Assembly: GCA_014360655.1 (NCBI GenBank)
Contig: JACIXC010000007.1
Location: 1 to 64,000, forward strand
Length of the DNA: 64,000 bases
Origin: Actinomycetota bacterium
GTDB lineage: Bacteria > Actinomycetota > Geothermincolia > Geothermincolales > RBG-13-55-18
Reading direction: 5' to 3'
The notes below the pieces were generated by a model that did not search any database, was not told where the DNA came from, and saw nothing but the letters and a program-made list of their open reading frames with translations. Made by a program: the position numbers and the translations under genes. Positions 50,996-58,998 of this stretch are shown one piece after another; the stretch's first letter is position 1; every line of letters starts with the position of its first letter.

Positions 50996-53169
50996 CCGTC
51001 CTCCTGCTCCACCCGCAGGTAATAGATCCTCTCTCCCGCCGCCTCCGCGGCCGCCCCGCCGCACGACCTCCCCGCCGGCTCCCCGTCCACGAGATCGAAC
51101 GCGACCTCCCTTCCCCCGCGCGCGGACCAGGCTACCGACCACCTGCCCCCCTCGCAGCGCATGAGCTCCACCGCGCGCAGCGGCGCCGTCCCCGCCACGC
51201 GTCCGCGCAGCCTGGGCGGCGCGGGGGATACGTATTCCGACCCCATGGGATGCCCGTCGGCGAAGAACTCCAGGAGGATGCGCGCCCCAGATGTCCCGTA
51301 GGTGCGCCGGTTCCACAGCGCCCTCCATATCCCCTCGTAGCTCAGCTCCTCCGCCCACACGGCGGCGAGTCCCCGGGGATATACGTCGACCGGGTGGATG
51401 CGTTCGTCCACGGCGTAATCGTGACGGTCGCTGCCGGCGATCACCCCCAGGCGCAGGCCGGCAGCCAGGGCTTCCTGGAAATAATTACCATATCCCGCGG
51501 GAACGCGGTCGTCGCGCAGGCGGGTCGGGAACCATCCGCGCGGATCGCCGTGGGTGACGGGGAAGGGACCCTCGTAGCTCTCGGAGGCGCCGTGCATGCT
51601 GTAGATCTCCACCAGTCTCTGCTGCGGATTGGCGGCGTCCCACCAGGTATAGGCGGGAGGCACCCTCATCCTCACGAACTTGGCCCAGTTTAAGGGGAGG
51701 AGGAAGATGCGCCGCCAGGCGGTGTGGTGGGGTATGACCAGGGCATCGTGCCCGGCCAGGCAGCGTTCCAGCTTCCACGGGTCATCGCTGCGCGGGTCCG
51801 GCCACCCGTAGGGACGCGGCTCCCGCTCGCCGGGAGCGAAGAAGACGCCGCGGTGCCCGAACCCGTGGTGTGACCACTCGTAGCCGAGCAGCGCCACGAA
51901 GCGCCCCGGCTGGTCGAACTCCCGCTGCAGCTCCCGCACCAGCTCCCACTCCTCCTCCCGCCCCGAGGGCTCGAAGGCCTCCATGGTGTCGTGCATGGTG
52001 ACGGCCGCGAAGTCCAGGGCTTCCGCGTCCCGGGCCAGGCGGTAGTACTCCCGCGGCTCCAGGGTGCCGTCACAGAGGGCGGTATGCGCGTGCAGGTCTC
52101 CCCAGAAGAGGCGCAGGCCTTCCCCGAAACCGGGGAAACACGCGGGGTTGCTCTCCCCCGCGATATCCCCCGCCTCGGCCCGCACCCGGTACGTGCCGGG
52201 AGCGGTCGCCCTGCAATGGACGACCACCACGCCCCGGTCCTCCTCGCGGAAGACCGCCTCCTCCGGCGCCTCCATCCCCGCCGGCACGAGCAGGCGCGCC
52301 CTTCCCGCGAAGGCAGGGTCGAGGTCGCCCCTGCCGTCCACGGCGCGCAGCACCAGCCGCCCCCTCCCCTCCCCGTCAAAAGAGGAGAGCACCGGCTGCA
52401 GGGCCACCGCCTTTCCTCCCACCGCCCGCAGCGACGGGCTCTCGGCGATGAGGCGGTAGTTCCCCGTCCCCCTTTCATCCACCTCCACCGCCAGCTCCAC
52501 GCGCGAGGGGTGGGGCGGGCATCTCCAGCCCCTGCTCCCGCGTCCGCGATCGCCCACGGTCACGAGGATCTCGTCCCCTTCCCGCAGGCGACCGCCTCTA
52601 ACCCTTATGCGTATCTTGCGCTCCTCCAGGTACAGGTAGGCGATGTCCAGGGCCTCCAGCTTCATGCCGCAGCGGCGCAGGAACTCACGGCCCAGGAAGC
52701 GGAGGCCGGCCCGCAGGGGGAAATACCCATGGGGAGCCACTTCCAGGCGGGCGCCGCCGCTTGTGCGCAGGGAACAGCTGTAATAATTCGGCAGGCGGGG
52801 GAAAAGGTTCTGCACCGCACCCCATCCGTGCCCGTACAGGAAAGCCGTTCGCCTTCCGCGGGAGCCGAAATCAAGTAGCCTGCACAGCGCCACCTTGATC
52901 CCGCCGTCCTCGCTTATGCCGCCCGGCCCGCAGCGGAAGCGCAGGGTGACCGTGACCGGGCTTACTCCCGCCCGCACCGTGGAGGGCGTGACCTCCGCCG
53001 TGCCCGGGGCCGTCTCCGTGGACGGCCCGGGCTTGCGCCCGCACCGGAAGGACCCGGGGTCGCGCAGGAAATCCACGACCCCCCAGGCCAGCACGCCGGC
53101 CGCGGCGCACGCCAGCGCCGCCGCCGCTCTCCCCGCCCTTCTCAGCGATTTCCTCAATCCAGACTCCAT
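50956..53169 (-). CDS. DUF3604/PHP-type metallohydrolase-like protein with N-terminal membrane segment
   Basis: A 737-residue protein. A membrane helix (about residues 12-31) suggests an external or anchored place. Residues about 40-350 are beta-rich and of no known family. From about 370 a PHP-type metal site begins with LFWGDLHAHTALCDG, then FAAVTMHDTM, ALLGYEWSHHGFGHR, VIPHHTA, EIYSMHGASE and GVIAGSDRHDYAVDERI; this matches DUF3604, a PHP-like phosphoesterase group of unknown substrate. It is the last gene of the minus-strand series headed by lexA, but there is no clear link to repair. Ends overlap the alkA-like gene by 40 bases. Confidence 0.85.
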   Translation of the reverse strand: MESGLRKSLRRAGRAAAALACAAAGVLAWGVVDFLRDPGSFRCGRKPGPSTETAPGTAEVTPSTVRAGVSPVTVTLRFRCGPGGISEDGGIKVALCRLLDFGSRGRRTAFLYGHGWGAVQNLFPRLPNYYSCSLRTSGGARLEVAPHGYFPLRAGLRFLGREFLRRCGMKLEALDIAYLYLEERKIRIRVRGGRLREGDEILVTVGDRGRGSRGWRCPPHPSRVELAVEVDERGTGNYRLIAESPSLRAVGGKAVALQPVLSSFDGEGRGRLVLRAVDGRGDLDPAFAGRARLLVPAGMEAPEEAVFREEDRGVVVVHCRATAPGTYRVRAEAGDIAGESNPACFPGFGEGLRLFWGDLHAHTALCDGTLEPREYYRLARDAEALDFAAVTMHDTMEAFEPSGREEEWELVRELQREFDQPGRFVALLGYEWSHHGFGHRGVFFAPGEREPRPYGWPDPRSDDPWKLERCLAGHDALVIPHHTAWRRIFLLPLNWAKFVRMRVPPAYTWWDAANPQQRLVEIYSMHGASESYEGPFPVTHGDPRGWFPTRLRDDRVPAGYGNYFQEALAAGLRLGVIAGSDRHDYAVDERIHPVDVYPRGLAAVWAEELSYEGIWRALWNRRTYGTSGARILLEFFADGHPMGSEYVSPAPPRLRGRVAGTAPLRAVELMRCEGGRWSVAWSARGGREVAFDLVDGEPAGRSCGGAAAEAAGERIYYLRVEQEDGHCAWSSPIWLLR

Positions 53170-53253
53170 GCACGCATTCGGCGATGACTTATCGAAGAGC
53201 GCTTCCCGCGGGAGGGCACGCGGGTATCTCCCGCGCTCGCCCGCCCGTGCCTC

Positions 53254-53415
53254 CTACGCCTGCCCCTTTCCCCCGCAGCCGTTACACGGCAGCCGGCCGC
53301 TTCCCCCGCAGTTATCGCATTTCACCGACCCCGCCAGCATGGGTATCATCCCGTTTCCCTTGCAGGTTGGGCAGTACACCCATCCGCGACCTCCGCACAT
53401 GGTACATCTCGCCAT
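53254..53415 (-). CDS. Small DnaJ-type zinc-finger protein (four CxxCxGxG motifs)
   Basis: A 53-residue protein from ATG 53415 to TAG 53254, with AAAGGAGG eight bases upstream. It consists of almost nothing but four zinc-finger motifs of the DnaJ central domain: CTMCGGRG, CPTCKGNG, CDNCGGSG and CNGCGGKG. They are in two pairs with the normal spacing, so two zinc ions should be held. The J-domain and peptide-binding domains are absent. Stand-alone proteins of this type can act in thiol chemistry or assist folding (BSD2-like in plants), but no function is known here. It lies between DUF2284 and DUF3604 genes on the same strand. Confidence 0.88.
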   Translation of the reverse strand: MARCTMCGGRGWVYCPTCKGNGMIPMLAGSVKCDNCGGSGRLPCNGCGGKGQA

Positions 53416-53495
53416 CCAGGGCCCTCCTTTCCCCTATTCCAGCCTGCATTATCCGAACGCCGTCATCCGCCGCGTCCTCATGCCGTCCCGACCCC

Positions 53496-53987
53496 TTACT
53501 CCAGGAACACGAAGGCATATCGGTTCTGCCTCTGTTCCCTGTGGGTGAGGACCTCTATGGGTAAGCCGAAGCGGCGCACCGTGGCATAGACGTCGATGCC
53601 CAGGAAATCCTCTCCCGGGCGCGCCTTCTCGGGGTGGGCGCATTCCCGCCGCGACACGGCCTCGCAGGTCTCGCATCCGTGGCAGTCGTAGAGGGCGAAG
53701 GCCCAGTAATGGCCGTCGAGGAAGGCGGCGCGTTCCACCTCCCAGGCGATCTCGTTGGCCTGTTCCTTGACGTGCGTGTGGATGAGAAGCGCCTTGTCGT
53801 AGCGGCGCAGGAGCGGCTCGGCTTCCCACGGCTTGATGAGGTCGGGGGAGCATTTCAGCTGGCCGAACTCGGGACACCCCCAGGCGCACTTCAGGTAGGT
53901 GCGCGGGTCGAAGACGATGTCCGACACGCCGATGAGCAGGGCATGCAGCGCTCCCATGCCCGTGGCCATATTCACATATCTTTCCAT
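53496..53987 (-). CDS. DUF2284 predicted metal-binding protein
   Basis: A 163-residue protein from ATG 53987, with AGGTAGGA upstream. Cysteine-rich pattern as in DUF2284: LKCAWGCPEFGQLKCSPDLIKPWE near the N-terminus and LYDCHGCETCEAVSRRECAHPEKARP in the second half, a ferredoxin-like C-x2-C-x2-C set. Between them is HVKEQANEIAWEVERAAFLDG. It probably binds an iron-sulfur cluster or zinc. A typical ending is VYATVRRFGLPIEVL. It is 178 bases after dinB and 80 bases before the small zinc-finger gene. Function unknown. Confidence 0.85.
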   Translation of the reverse strand: MERYVNMATGMGALHALLIGVSDIVFDPRTYLKCAWGCPEFGQLKCSPDLIKPWEAEPLLRRYDKALLIHTHVKEQANEIAWEVERAAFLDGHYWAFALYDCHGCETCEAVSRRECAHPEKARPGEDFLGIDVYATVRRFGLPIEVLTHREQRQNRYAFVFLE

Positions 53988-54164
53988 CACGGATCCTACC
54001 TCCCGTTCTTTTCCTCCCGACATCCGCGGGGACGCCCCCGGCCCGCCGACCGCCCACGCGGGGTGCCGCGTCCCCGGCGGCCGCGCTTCCCCCGGCATGC
54101 CCCGAGGCACGCCGCGGGCGGCCGTAGGCGCGGCCCTCGCCGCCCGGCGCCCCCCCGCGGCGCC

Positions 54165-55466
54165 TCAGCGGGCGAGGTTCATGCCGGAGAGGGCGAAGTC
54201 CCCCAGCAGGGAGGCGCGGGTGACCGCCCCCTCTCCGTAACGGTCGCGGATGGCGTCCAGGGCGGCGGTGAGCCTCTCCTCCCTGCCGTCCATGATATCC
54301 CATATGGTCACCTGCCTGCCTTCCTCCCGCCGGCGCAACTGCGAGACGGAGACCCCCACCGTGGTCACCGGCTCCGTCCACAGGCCGCAGGAGGCCTCCC
54401 GCCGCAGCAGGTCGCGCGCCGCCTCGTAGACCGGCGACGGGAGGTCGGTGTACCCGGGCAGGGTGCGGGCGCGGGCGTATCCCAGGGCGTAGCCGACGCG
54501 CAGGCGCAGGCTCACCGTCCTTCCCAGGTAGCCCTCCCGGCGCATGCGGCGGGTGACGGCGTCGCACAGCCCCAGCAGGGTGTTCTCCAGGTACTCCAGG
54601 TCGCGGGTGCCGCCGCGCAGGGAAAGGCTGTGGCCGAAGGATCTCATCTCCTCGCCCTCGCCCCCGCGCATCACCGGCCCGGAGTCCCGGCCGTGGGCCG
54701 CCTCCCACAGCAGGCTCCCCACCACCCCGAACTTCCACTGCAGCACCTCCCGCGGCGCGCGCGCCAGGTCCCCGACGGTCTCTATGCCCATGGCCCGGAG
54801 GTGGCGGCGCATGCGCGCGCCCACCCCCACCAGCCTGTCCACGGGGAGGGGGGCGAGTATGTCCGGGAGCTGTTCCGGGAGGACCAGGGTCAGCCCGTCC
54901 GGCTTCCGGAACTCGGAGGCCATCTTGGCCACCAGCTTGTTGGGGCCGATGCCCACGGAGGCGGTGAGGCCCAGCTCACGCCGTATCTCCTCCTTCAGCC
55001 TCCCGCCCACCCGCAGGGCCTCCTCCCAGCGCCTCCCCCCCGGAGGGTACCGGCGCAGCAGGGGCGTGAGGTCCACGAAGAGCTCGTCTATGGAAAAAAC
55101 TTCCACACGATGGGAGAGCCGTTCGCAGATGCGCCGCAGGCGCCGGGCGTTGTCCAGGTACTTGGGGATGTCGGCATGGACGAAAAAGGCGTGCGGACAG
55201 CGGTTGCGCGCCTCCCACACCGACATGCCCGCCTTTATCCCCCAGCGGCGGGCCTCGTAGGAGGCGGTGGCCACCACCCCGTGGGAGCAGAAATCGCTGG
55301 AGGTGTGGCAGACCACCAGGGGGCGGCCGCGGTAAAGGGGCGCGTCCCTCTGCTCCACGGAGGCGAAATAGGCGTCCATGTCCAGGTGGAGGACGCAGCG
55401 CCCCTCCCCTTCCCTCCGCCCCCGGTCGGCCGCCCGCAGCAGGCCGCGCGTGACGTACTGCGTCAT
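54165..55466 (-). CDS. dinB: Y-family DNA polymerase (DinB, Pol IV)
   Basis: A 433-residue translesion polymerase. Catalytic acids: Asp29 and Asp31 in LHLDMDAYFASVEQ, and Asp127-Glu128 in VFSIDELFVDL. The steric-gate Phe/Tyr is in DAYFAS. Further Y-family signs are YEARRWGIKAGMSVWEA and TASVGIGPNKLVAKMAS, an HhH thumb (DRLVGVGARMRRHLRAMGIETVGDL), and the little-finger domain. No clear beta-clamp motif stands at the very end (FALSGMNLAR). It starts 24 bases after the DUF6504-like gene and is probably co-transcribed from the lexA promoter or its own. Some actinobacteria have ImuB there; here the catalytic residues are all present. Confidence 0.94.
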   Translation of the reverse strand: MTQYVTRGLLRAADRGRREGEGRCVLHLDMDAYFASVEQRDAPLYRGRPLVVCHTSSDFCSHGVVATASYEARRWGIKAGMSVWEARNRCPHAFFVHADIPKYLDNARRLRRICERLSHRVEVFSIDELFVDLTPLLRRYPPGGRRWEEALRVGGRLKEEIRRELGLTASVGIGPNKLVAKMASEFRKPDGLTLVLPEQLPDILAPLPVDRLVGVGARMRRHLRAMGIETVGDLARAPREVLQWKFGVVGSLLWEAAHGRDSGPVMRGGEGEEMRSFGHSLSLRGGTRDLEYLENTLLGLCDAVTRRMRREGYLGRTVSLRLRVGYALGYARARTLPGYTDLPSPVYEAARDLLRREASCGLWTEPVTTVGVSVSQLRRREEGRQVTIWDIMDGREERLTAALDAIRDRYGEGAVTRASLLGDFALSGMNLAR

Positions 55467-55490
55467 GCCCCTCCCCTCTGTACCTCGCCG

Positions 55491-55742
55491 CTATCCCTCG
55501 CTGTGCACCCGCACCAGGCTCCACCTCATGCCGTCGGTGGAGAAGCGGAGCTCGTAGACCTCCGGGGTGTCGCTCATCACCGAGTAGTGGAGCTCGAGGT
55601 AGCGCCCCTTCATGTCGCGGTAACTCCCCAGCACCCTGCGGACGCGGTACTGGCGGCCGCGCCACAGGAAGGCGGTGGGCCGCAGCTTCCCGCCGCGGAA
55701 GACCGCCGACACGTCCACCGGTTCCTCTACCAGGGTGACCAT
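55491..55742 (-). CDS. DUF6504-like protein
   Basis: An 83-residue protein. The ATG at 55742 has AAGGAG at five bases; ATGs further upstream give a longer, less likely N-terminus. It has a small beta-barrel pattern: EEPVDVSAVFRGGKLRPTAFLWRGRQYRVRRVLGSYRD..., then YLELHYSVMSDTPEVYELRFST, WSLVRVHSEG. This pattern is found in actinobacteria as DUF6504, often next to error-prone polymerase genes. The family name is from memory of that pattern. It precedes dinB by 24 bases. Confidence 0.75.
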   Translation of the reverse strand: MVTLVEEPVDVSAVFRGGKLRPTAFLWRGRQYRVRRVLGSYRDMKGRYLELHYSVMSDTPEVYELRFSTDGMRWSLVRVHSEG

Positions 55743-55933
55743 CTTCTCCTTCCTCCCCGTCGTTCCTGCCGCCATGGCCACGCGCCCCCGCCGGGCGCCC
55801 GGGCACCAACCCCGGCAAGGCGCGGGCCTCACGCCCCGACGAGGGACGCAGGGAGGGCATGCGCCCTCCCTGGATGCCTCTTCCGCGCGACCCGCGTCCC
55901 GCACGCCGCGCGGGCCGTCGCCTCAACTCACCT

Positions 55934-56539
55934 TCATACCCTCTCCCGCAGCAGCGACACCACCTTTCCCGCCACCCTCACCTCCGCCTCCCCCTTCCTC
56001 ACCCGCAACGGGGCGTAGCGGGGATTGGAGGGATGCAGCTCCACCGTCTCCCCCCGGCGGCGCAACCGTTTCACGGTGGCTTCCCCGTCCACCAGCGCCA
56101 CCACTATCTCCCCCTCCGCGACGTCAGCGCCGGGATCCACCACCACCAGGTCGCCGTCGCAGATCCCGTCGCCGGCCATGCTGTCTCCCTTCACCCGCAG
56201 GAGGAACCTGCCCTTCCCTCCCCAGCGCGCGGGGACCGGCAGCCACTCCTCCACCTCCTCGGAGGCATAGCGCAACGGTCCCGCCGGGACCTCGCCCACC
56301 AGGGGCAGGTAGGCCACGCCTCCCCGCAGCGTGTCCCGCACCTGGATGGCGCGCGCGCCGGGGGCGCGGGAGATGCATCCCTTCCTCTCCAGTGCCTCCA
56401 GGTGCCGGAGGGCCCCCCGCGTGGAGGAAAGGCCGAGGGCCTCGCAAAGCTCGCGCACGCTGGGCGGGTATCCCCTCCTCTCCAGCGTTTCCAGGACGAA
56501 TTCCAGCGCCTCCTCCTGGCGGGGCGTGAGTTCCTCCAT
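55934..56539 (-). CDS. lexA: LexA repressor
   Basis: A 201-residue SOS repressor. The ATG at 56539 follows GGGAGG and GGAGG. N-terminal winged helix: LTPRQEEALEFVLETLERRGYPPSVRELCEALGLSS. The autocleavage site is Ala86-Gly87 in GEVPAGP. The catalytic pair is Ser120 (VKGDSM) and Lys157 (ATVKR). On DNA damage, RecA filaments stimulate self-cleavage and the SOS genes are released. The promoter carries two perfect palindromes in and over the -10/-35 region, so it should repress itself. The following genes on this strand include a translesion polymerase. Confidence 0.96.
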   Translation of the reverse strand: MEELTPRQEEALEFVLETLERRGYPPSVRELCEALGLSSTRGALRHLEALERKGCISRAPGARAIQVRDTLRGGVAYLPLVGEVPAGPLRYASEEVEEWLPVPARWGGKGRFLLRVKGDSMAGDGICDGDLVVVDPGADVAEGEIVVALVDGEATVKRLRRRGETVELHPSNPRYAPLRVRKGEAEVRVAGKVVSLLRERV

Positions 56540-56560
56540 CCTCCGACACCTCCCGCCTCC

Positions 56561-56589
56561 ATTATAGTAAACATCTGTTTAATAGTAAA
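56561..56589 (-). promoter_or_regulatory. lexA promoter
   Basis: On the minus strand: -35 TTTACT (56584-56589), a 17-base spacer, -10 TATAAT (56561-56566). It lies 22 bases before the lexA ATG. Confidence 0.8.
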
Positions 56590-56599
56590 CACCTGTTTA
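56568..56599. promoter_or_regulatory. Tandem LexA operators (two perfect palindromes)
   Basis: TAAACA-TC-TGTTTA at 56568-56581 and TAAACA-CC-TGTTTA at 56586-56599, centre-to-centre 18 bases. Both are perfect 6-2-6 inverted repeats. The first is exactly inside the -35/-10 spacer, the second overlaps the -35 box. They differ from the usual CGAAC-N4-GTTCG of many Gram-positives and so may be the LexA site of this lineage. Confidence 0.85.
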
Positions 56600-56939
56600 T
56601 GCAACCCCGCCCCCGGGGCCGCGACGGCCCCGCGGCCGTCGCATCGCGCGCGACCCGCCGTGACGCCACCCAGCCCGTGACCCGCGGTGATGCCCTCCCG
56701 TCCCGGACCAGCCGCGACGGCGCGCGGGCCCACGAAGGGAGGGGGCGCTCCGGGAGAGAAGAGAAGGAATCCCCACCTCGCGCGTGGTAGAAAACCATGG
56801 TCGCGCTCCTCCCCCGCGCCCCCACGCGGCCCGCGACCGCATGCAGGTTTCAAAGGCGGGGGATGGGGGTAAATAGTTGGTGGACCTCGCCGTAGCGGGA
56901 TCAAGGTAGTGTTTCCGAAGAAATGCTGGAGGTGAAAAA
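56600..56939. other. Gap between divergent lexA and zinc-ribbon genes
   Basis: A GC-rich 340-base stretch. Overlapping open frames are only composition effects. It should hold the promoter of the gene at 56940; gtagcggga-tcaaggtagtg near 56890-56911 gives no clear -10/-35. Confidence 0.4.
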
Positions 56940-57098
56940 ATGGTGAGGGGACCTCACGGACATGAGAAGACGAGCGTCGAGGTGTTGAGGGTTCTCTGTC
57001 CGAAGTGCAACACCCGGGTGTCCATCGAACCGGGAGAGGATAAGGCCAAGTGCAGCAAGTGCGGCACGGTCGTTAAGCGCCCCTCCAAGCCCAAGTAG
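56940..57098 (+). CDS. Small zinc-ribbon protein (52 residues)
   Basis: A 52-residue protein from ATG 56940 to TAG 57098, with GGAGGTGAAAA upstream, too short for most gene finders. Four cysteines in CPKCNTRVSIEPGEDKAKCSKC form a zinc ribbon, with basic ends (MVRGPHGHEK and VVKRPSKPK). Such small ribbons can bind nucleic acid or another protein. It lies 68 bases before the STAS/anti-sigma pair on the same strand. A co-regulated role with them is only inferred. Confidence 0.82.
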   Translation: MVRGPHGHEKTSVEVLRVLCPKCNTRVSIEPGEDKAKCSKCGTVVKRPSKPK

Positions 57099-57166
57099 GA
57101 GACCCCACGCTTGGAGCGGCTTTCCCCTGCGGGGGAAGGAGATGAAGCGATACTCGAGAGTCGACC

Positions 57167-57538
57167 ATGGATGAAGAGACGAGAGAAGGCTCGGAGCTCG
57201 ACGTAACCCTGGAAAACCTCGGCGACCTGGCCCTCATCGTGCTATCGGGCGAGGTGGACGTGTACAGCGCGCCGAAGCTGCGCAACGTCATACGCGATCT
57301 CGTGGACGAGGGAAAATACCGCGTGGTGGTGGACCTGGAAAAAGTTGCCTTCATGGACAGCACCGGCCTGGGGGTCCTGGTGGGCGGCCTCAAGAGGGTC
57401 AAGCACCACCAGGGAGAGCTGGGCATCATCTGTAACCAGGAGAGGATACTGCGCATTTTCCGCATTACCGGTCTTACCAAGGTGTTTCCCATCTACCGGT
57501 CACGGGAGGACCTGCTGGCGAACATCGAGGGGGCGTGA
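57167..57538 (+). CDS. STAS-domain anti-sigma factor antagonist
   Basis: A 123-residue protein of the SpoIIAA/RsbV type. It has GEVDVYSAPKLRNVIRDLV, VVVDLEKVAFMDSTGLGVLVGGLKR with the phosphorylatable Ser in MDSTGLG, and a helix-strand end. In the unphosphorylated form such proteins bind the anti-sigma kinase and free the sigma factor. Its stop codon overlaps the start of the next gene, an RsbW-type kinase, so the two form a functional pair. The regulated sigma factor is not encoded next to them. Confidence 0.93.
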   Translation: MDEETREGSELDVTLENLGDLALIVLSGEVDVYSAPKLRNVIRDLVDEGKYRVVVDLEKVAFMDSTGLGVLVGGLKRVKHHQGELGIICNQERILRIFRITGLTKVFPIYRSREDLLANIEGA

Positions 57539-57981
57539 ACTTGGGCCGGGAAAGGGACACCGCCTTCGAGCTGGAGATGCCGGCAAAGGCGAAGTACGTG
57601 AGCCTGGCGCGGCTGCTGGCCGGGTCCATCGCCCGCCGCATGAACTTCAGCGAGGATTGCATAGACGACCTCAAGATAGCCGTCTCGGAGATGTGCACCA
57701 ACGCCATCGTGCACACGGGTAACGGCACCGCGGAGAAGCCCGCCATCCTCGTGCGCTTCCTGGCCGGCGAGGATCGCCTCACCATCGAGGTCAGGGACCG
57801 GGGACCGGGTTTTGACCCCGACCTCGTCCTCGGCTGCGAGGGCGGCGACCTCCTGGACAAGGGCTTCGGCATCCCCCTTATCCGGAGCCTGGTGGACGTC
57901 TTCGAGTGCGACTCCCACCCCCAGGGCGGGACGGTGGTGAGCGTAACCAAGTACCTCCACCCGGAGAAAAAGGATACCTGA
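57535..57981 (+). CDS. RsbW/SpoIIAB-like anti-sigma serine kinase
   Basis: A 148-residue GHKL-type kinase from GTG 57535, overlapping the previous stop (GTGA). It has FSEDCIDDLKIAVSEMCTNAIVH (N box), VRDRGPGFDPDL (G1) and GFGIPLIRSLVD (G2), the ATP site of this family. It should bind a sigma factor and phosphorylate the STAS protein encoded just upstream. The missing partner sigma factor may lie elsewhere in the genome, or the pair may control another output, as in some actinobacteria. Confidence 0.92.
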   Translation: MNLGRERDTAFELEMPAKAKYVSLARLLAGSIARRMNFSEDCIDDLKIAVSEMCTNAIVHTGNGTAEKPAILVRFLAGEDRLTIEVRDRGPGFDPDLVLGCEGGDLLDKGFGIPLIRSLVDVFECDSHPQGGTVVSVTKYLHPEKKDT

Positions 57982-58193
57982 GGCCTTCCTTCCGCGCAGG
58001 GTCCCCGCCGCCGCTGCGTTCACGTAACCGGGCGTGTCGCCGGCGGAGGCGATCGTCGCGCCTTTGAGGGCCTCGCAAGGGAAAACGGTCGGCGCACCGC
58101 GCGGAAACGCGCGGGAGCGGAGAGGGCGGGCCCGGTGGCTACGTCACGGCAGGAGGGCCCGCTCGTAGATGACGCTGGAGGCAAAGCAAGGGG

Positions 58194-58901
58194 ATGCGCG
58201 GTGATGGCGAGAGGAACCGGGAAAGGGTGGTGGGCGTGACGGAAGAGGACCGCTATGCCAGGCTGCGCCGCAAGATGGTCCGCCAGCAGATCGCCGACCG
58301 CGGCGTGCGCGACCCCCGCGTGCTGGATGCCATGCTACGCGTTCCCCGCCACCTCTTCGTCCCGGAGGACATCCGTTACCGCGCCTACGACGACTGCCCG
58401 CTACCCATAGAGGAAGGGCAGACCATAAGCCAGCCTTACATGGTGGCGTGGATGAGCGAGCTCCTGGAGCTGAGGGGCACGGAGAAGGTGCTGGAAATAG
58501 GCACGGGTTCCGGCTACCAGGCGGCGATCCTCTGCGAACTGGCACGCGAGGTCTATTCCGTCGAGTTGCATCCACGCCTAGCGCGGGAGGCTGGGGAGAG
58601 ACTGCGCGCCCTCGGTTACACGAACTTCAGCATCCGCGTGGGTGACGGCACCCTCGGCTGGCCCGAAAAGGCGCCCTTCGACGGCATAATGGTCACCGCC
58701 GGAGCTCCCTCCGTGCCCCAGCCCCTGCTGGAACAGCTGGCGGACGGTGGGCGGCTGGTCATTCCCGTGGGACCCGCGGGCATGCAGATGCTCACCGTGG
58801 TGCGCAGGACGGGAAACAGCTTCCAGACCTCGGAGGAAGGCTCCTGCATCTTCGTGCCCCTGGTAGGCAAGCACGGCTGGAGGCGCGACGCCGCTTATTG
58901 A
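58194..58901 (+). CDS. pcm: Protein-L-isoaspartate O-methyltransferase
   Basis: A 235-residue repair enzyme; start at ATG 58194 next to AAGGGG, with an in-frame GTG at 58236 as alternative. It methylates abnormal isoaspartate residues of aged proteins using S-adenosylmethionine. Family motifs: RHLFVPEDIRYRAYDDCPLPIEEGQTISQPYMVAWM, VLEIGTGSGYQAAILCELA and VYSVELHPRLA for SAM, FDGIMVTAGAPSVPQPLLEQL, and GGRLVIPVG. Monocistronic by spacing. Length normal. Confidence 0.94.
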   Translation: MRGDGERNRERVVGVTEEDRYARLRRKMVRQQIADRGVRDPRVLDAMLRVPRHLFVPEDIRYRAYDDCPLPIEEGQTISQPYMVAWMSELLELRGTEKVLEIGTGSGYQAAILCELAREVYSVELHPRLAREAGERLRALGYTNFSIRVGDGTLGWPEKAPFDGIMVTAGAPSVPQPLLEQLADGGRLVIPVGPAGMQMLTVVRRTGNSFQTSEEGSCIFVPLVGKHGWRRDAAY

Positions 58902-58998
58902 CGGCGGGACTGCCCGCCGCAGGCGGGGCCGCAACGACGCGTAGGACGCCTTCTCCCCCGGCGCCGCGGGCAGGATTGCCGGGTGATATAATCGTCGC

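Noticed and set aside
53634-56018. Plus-strand open frame of nearly 800 codons opposite dinB and lexA
   Set aside because: The minus strand encodes DUF2284, dinB, the DUF6504-like protein and lexA with all motifs; the plus frame is His/Gln/Arg-rich by codon shadow.
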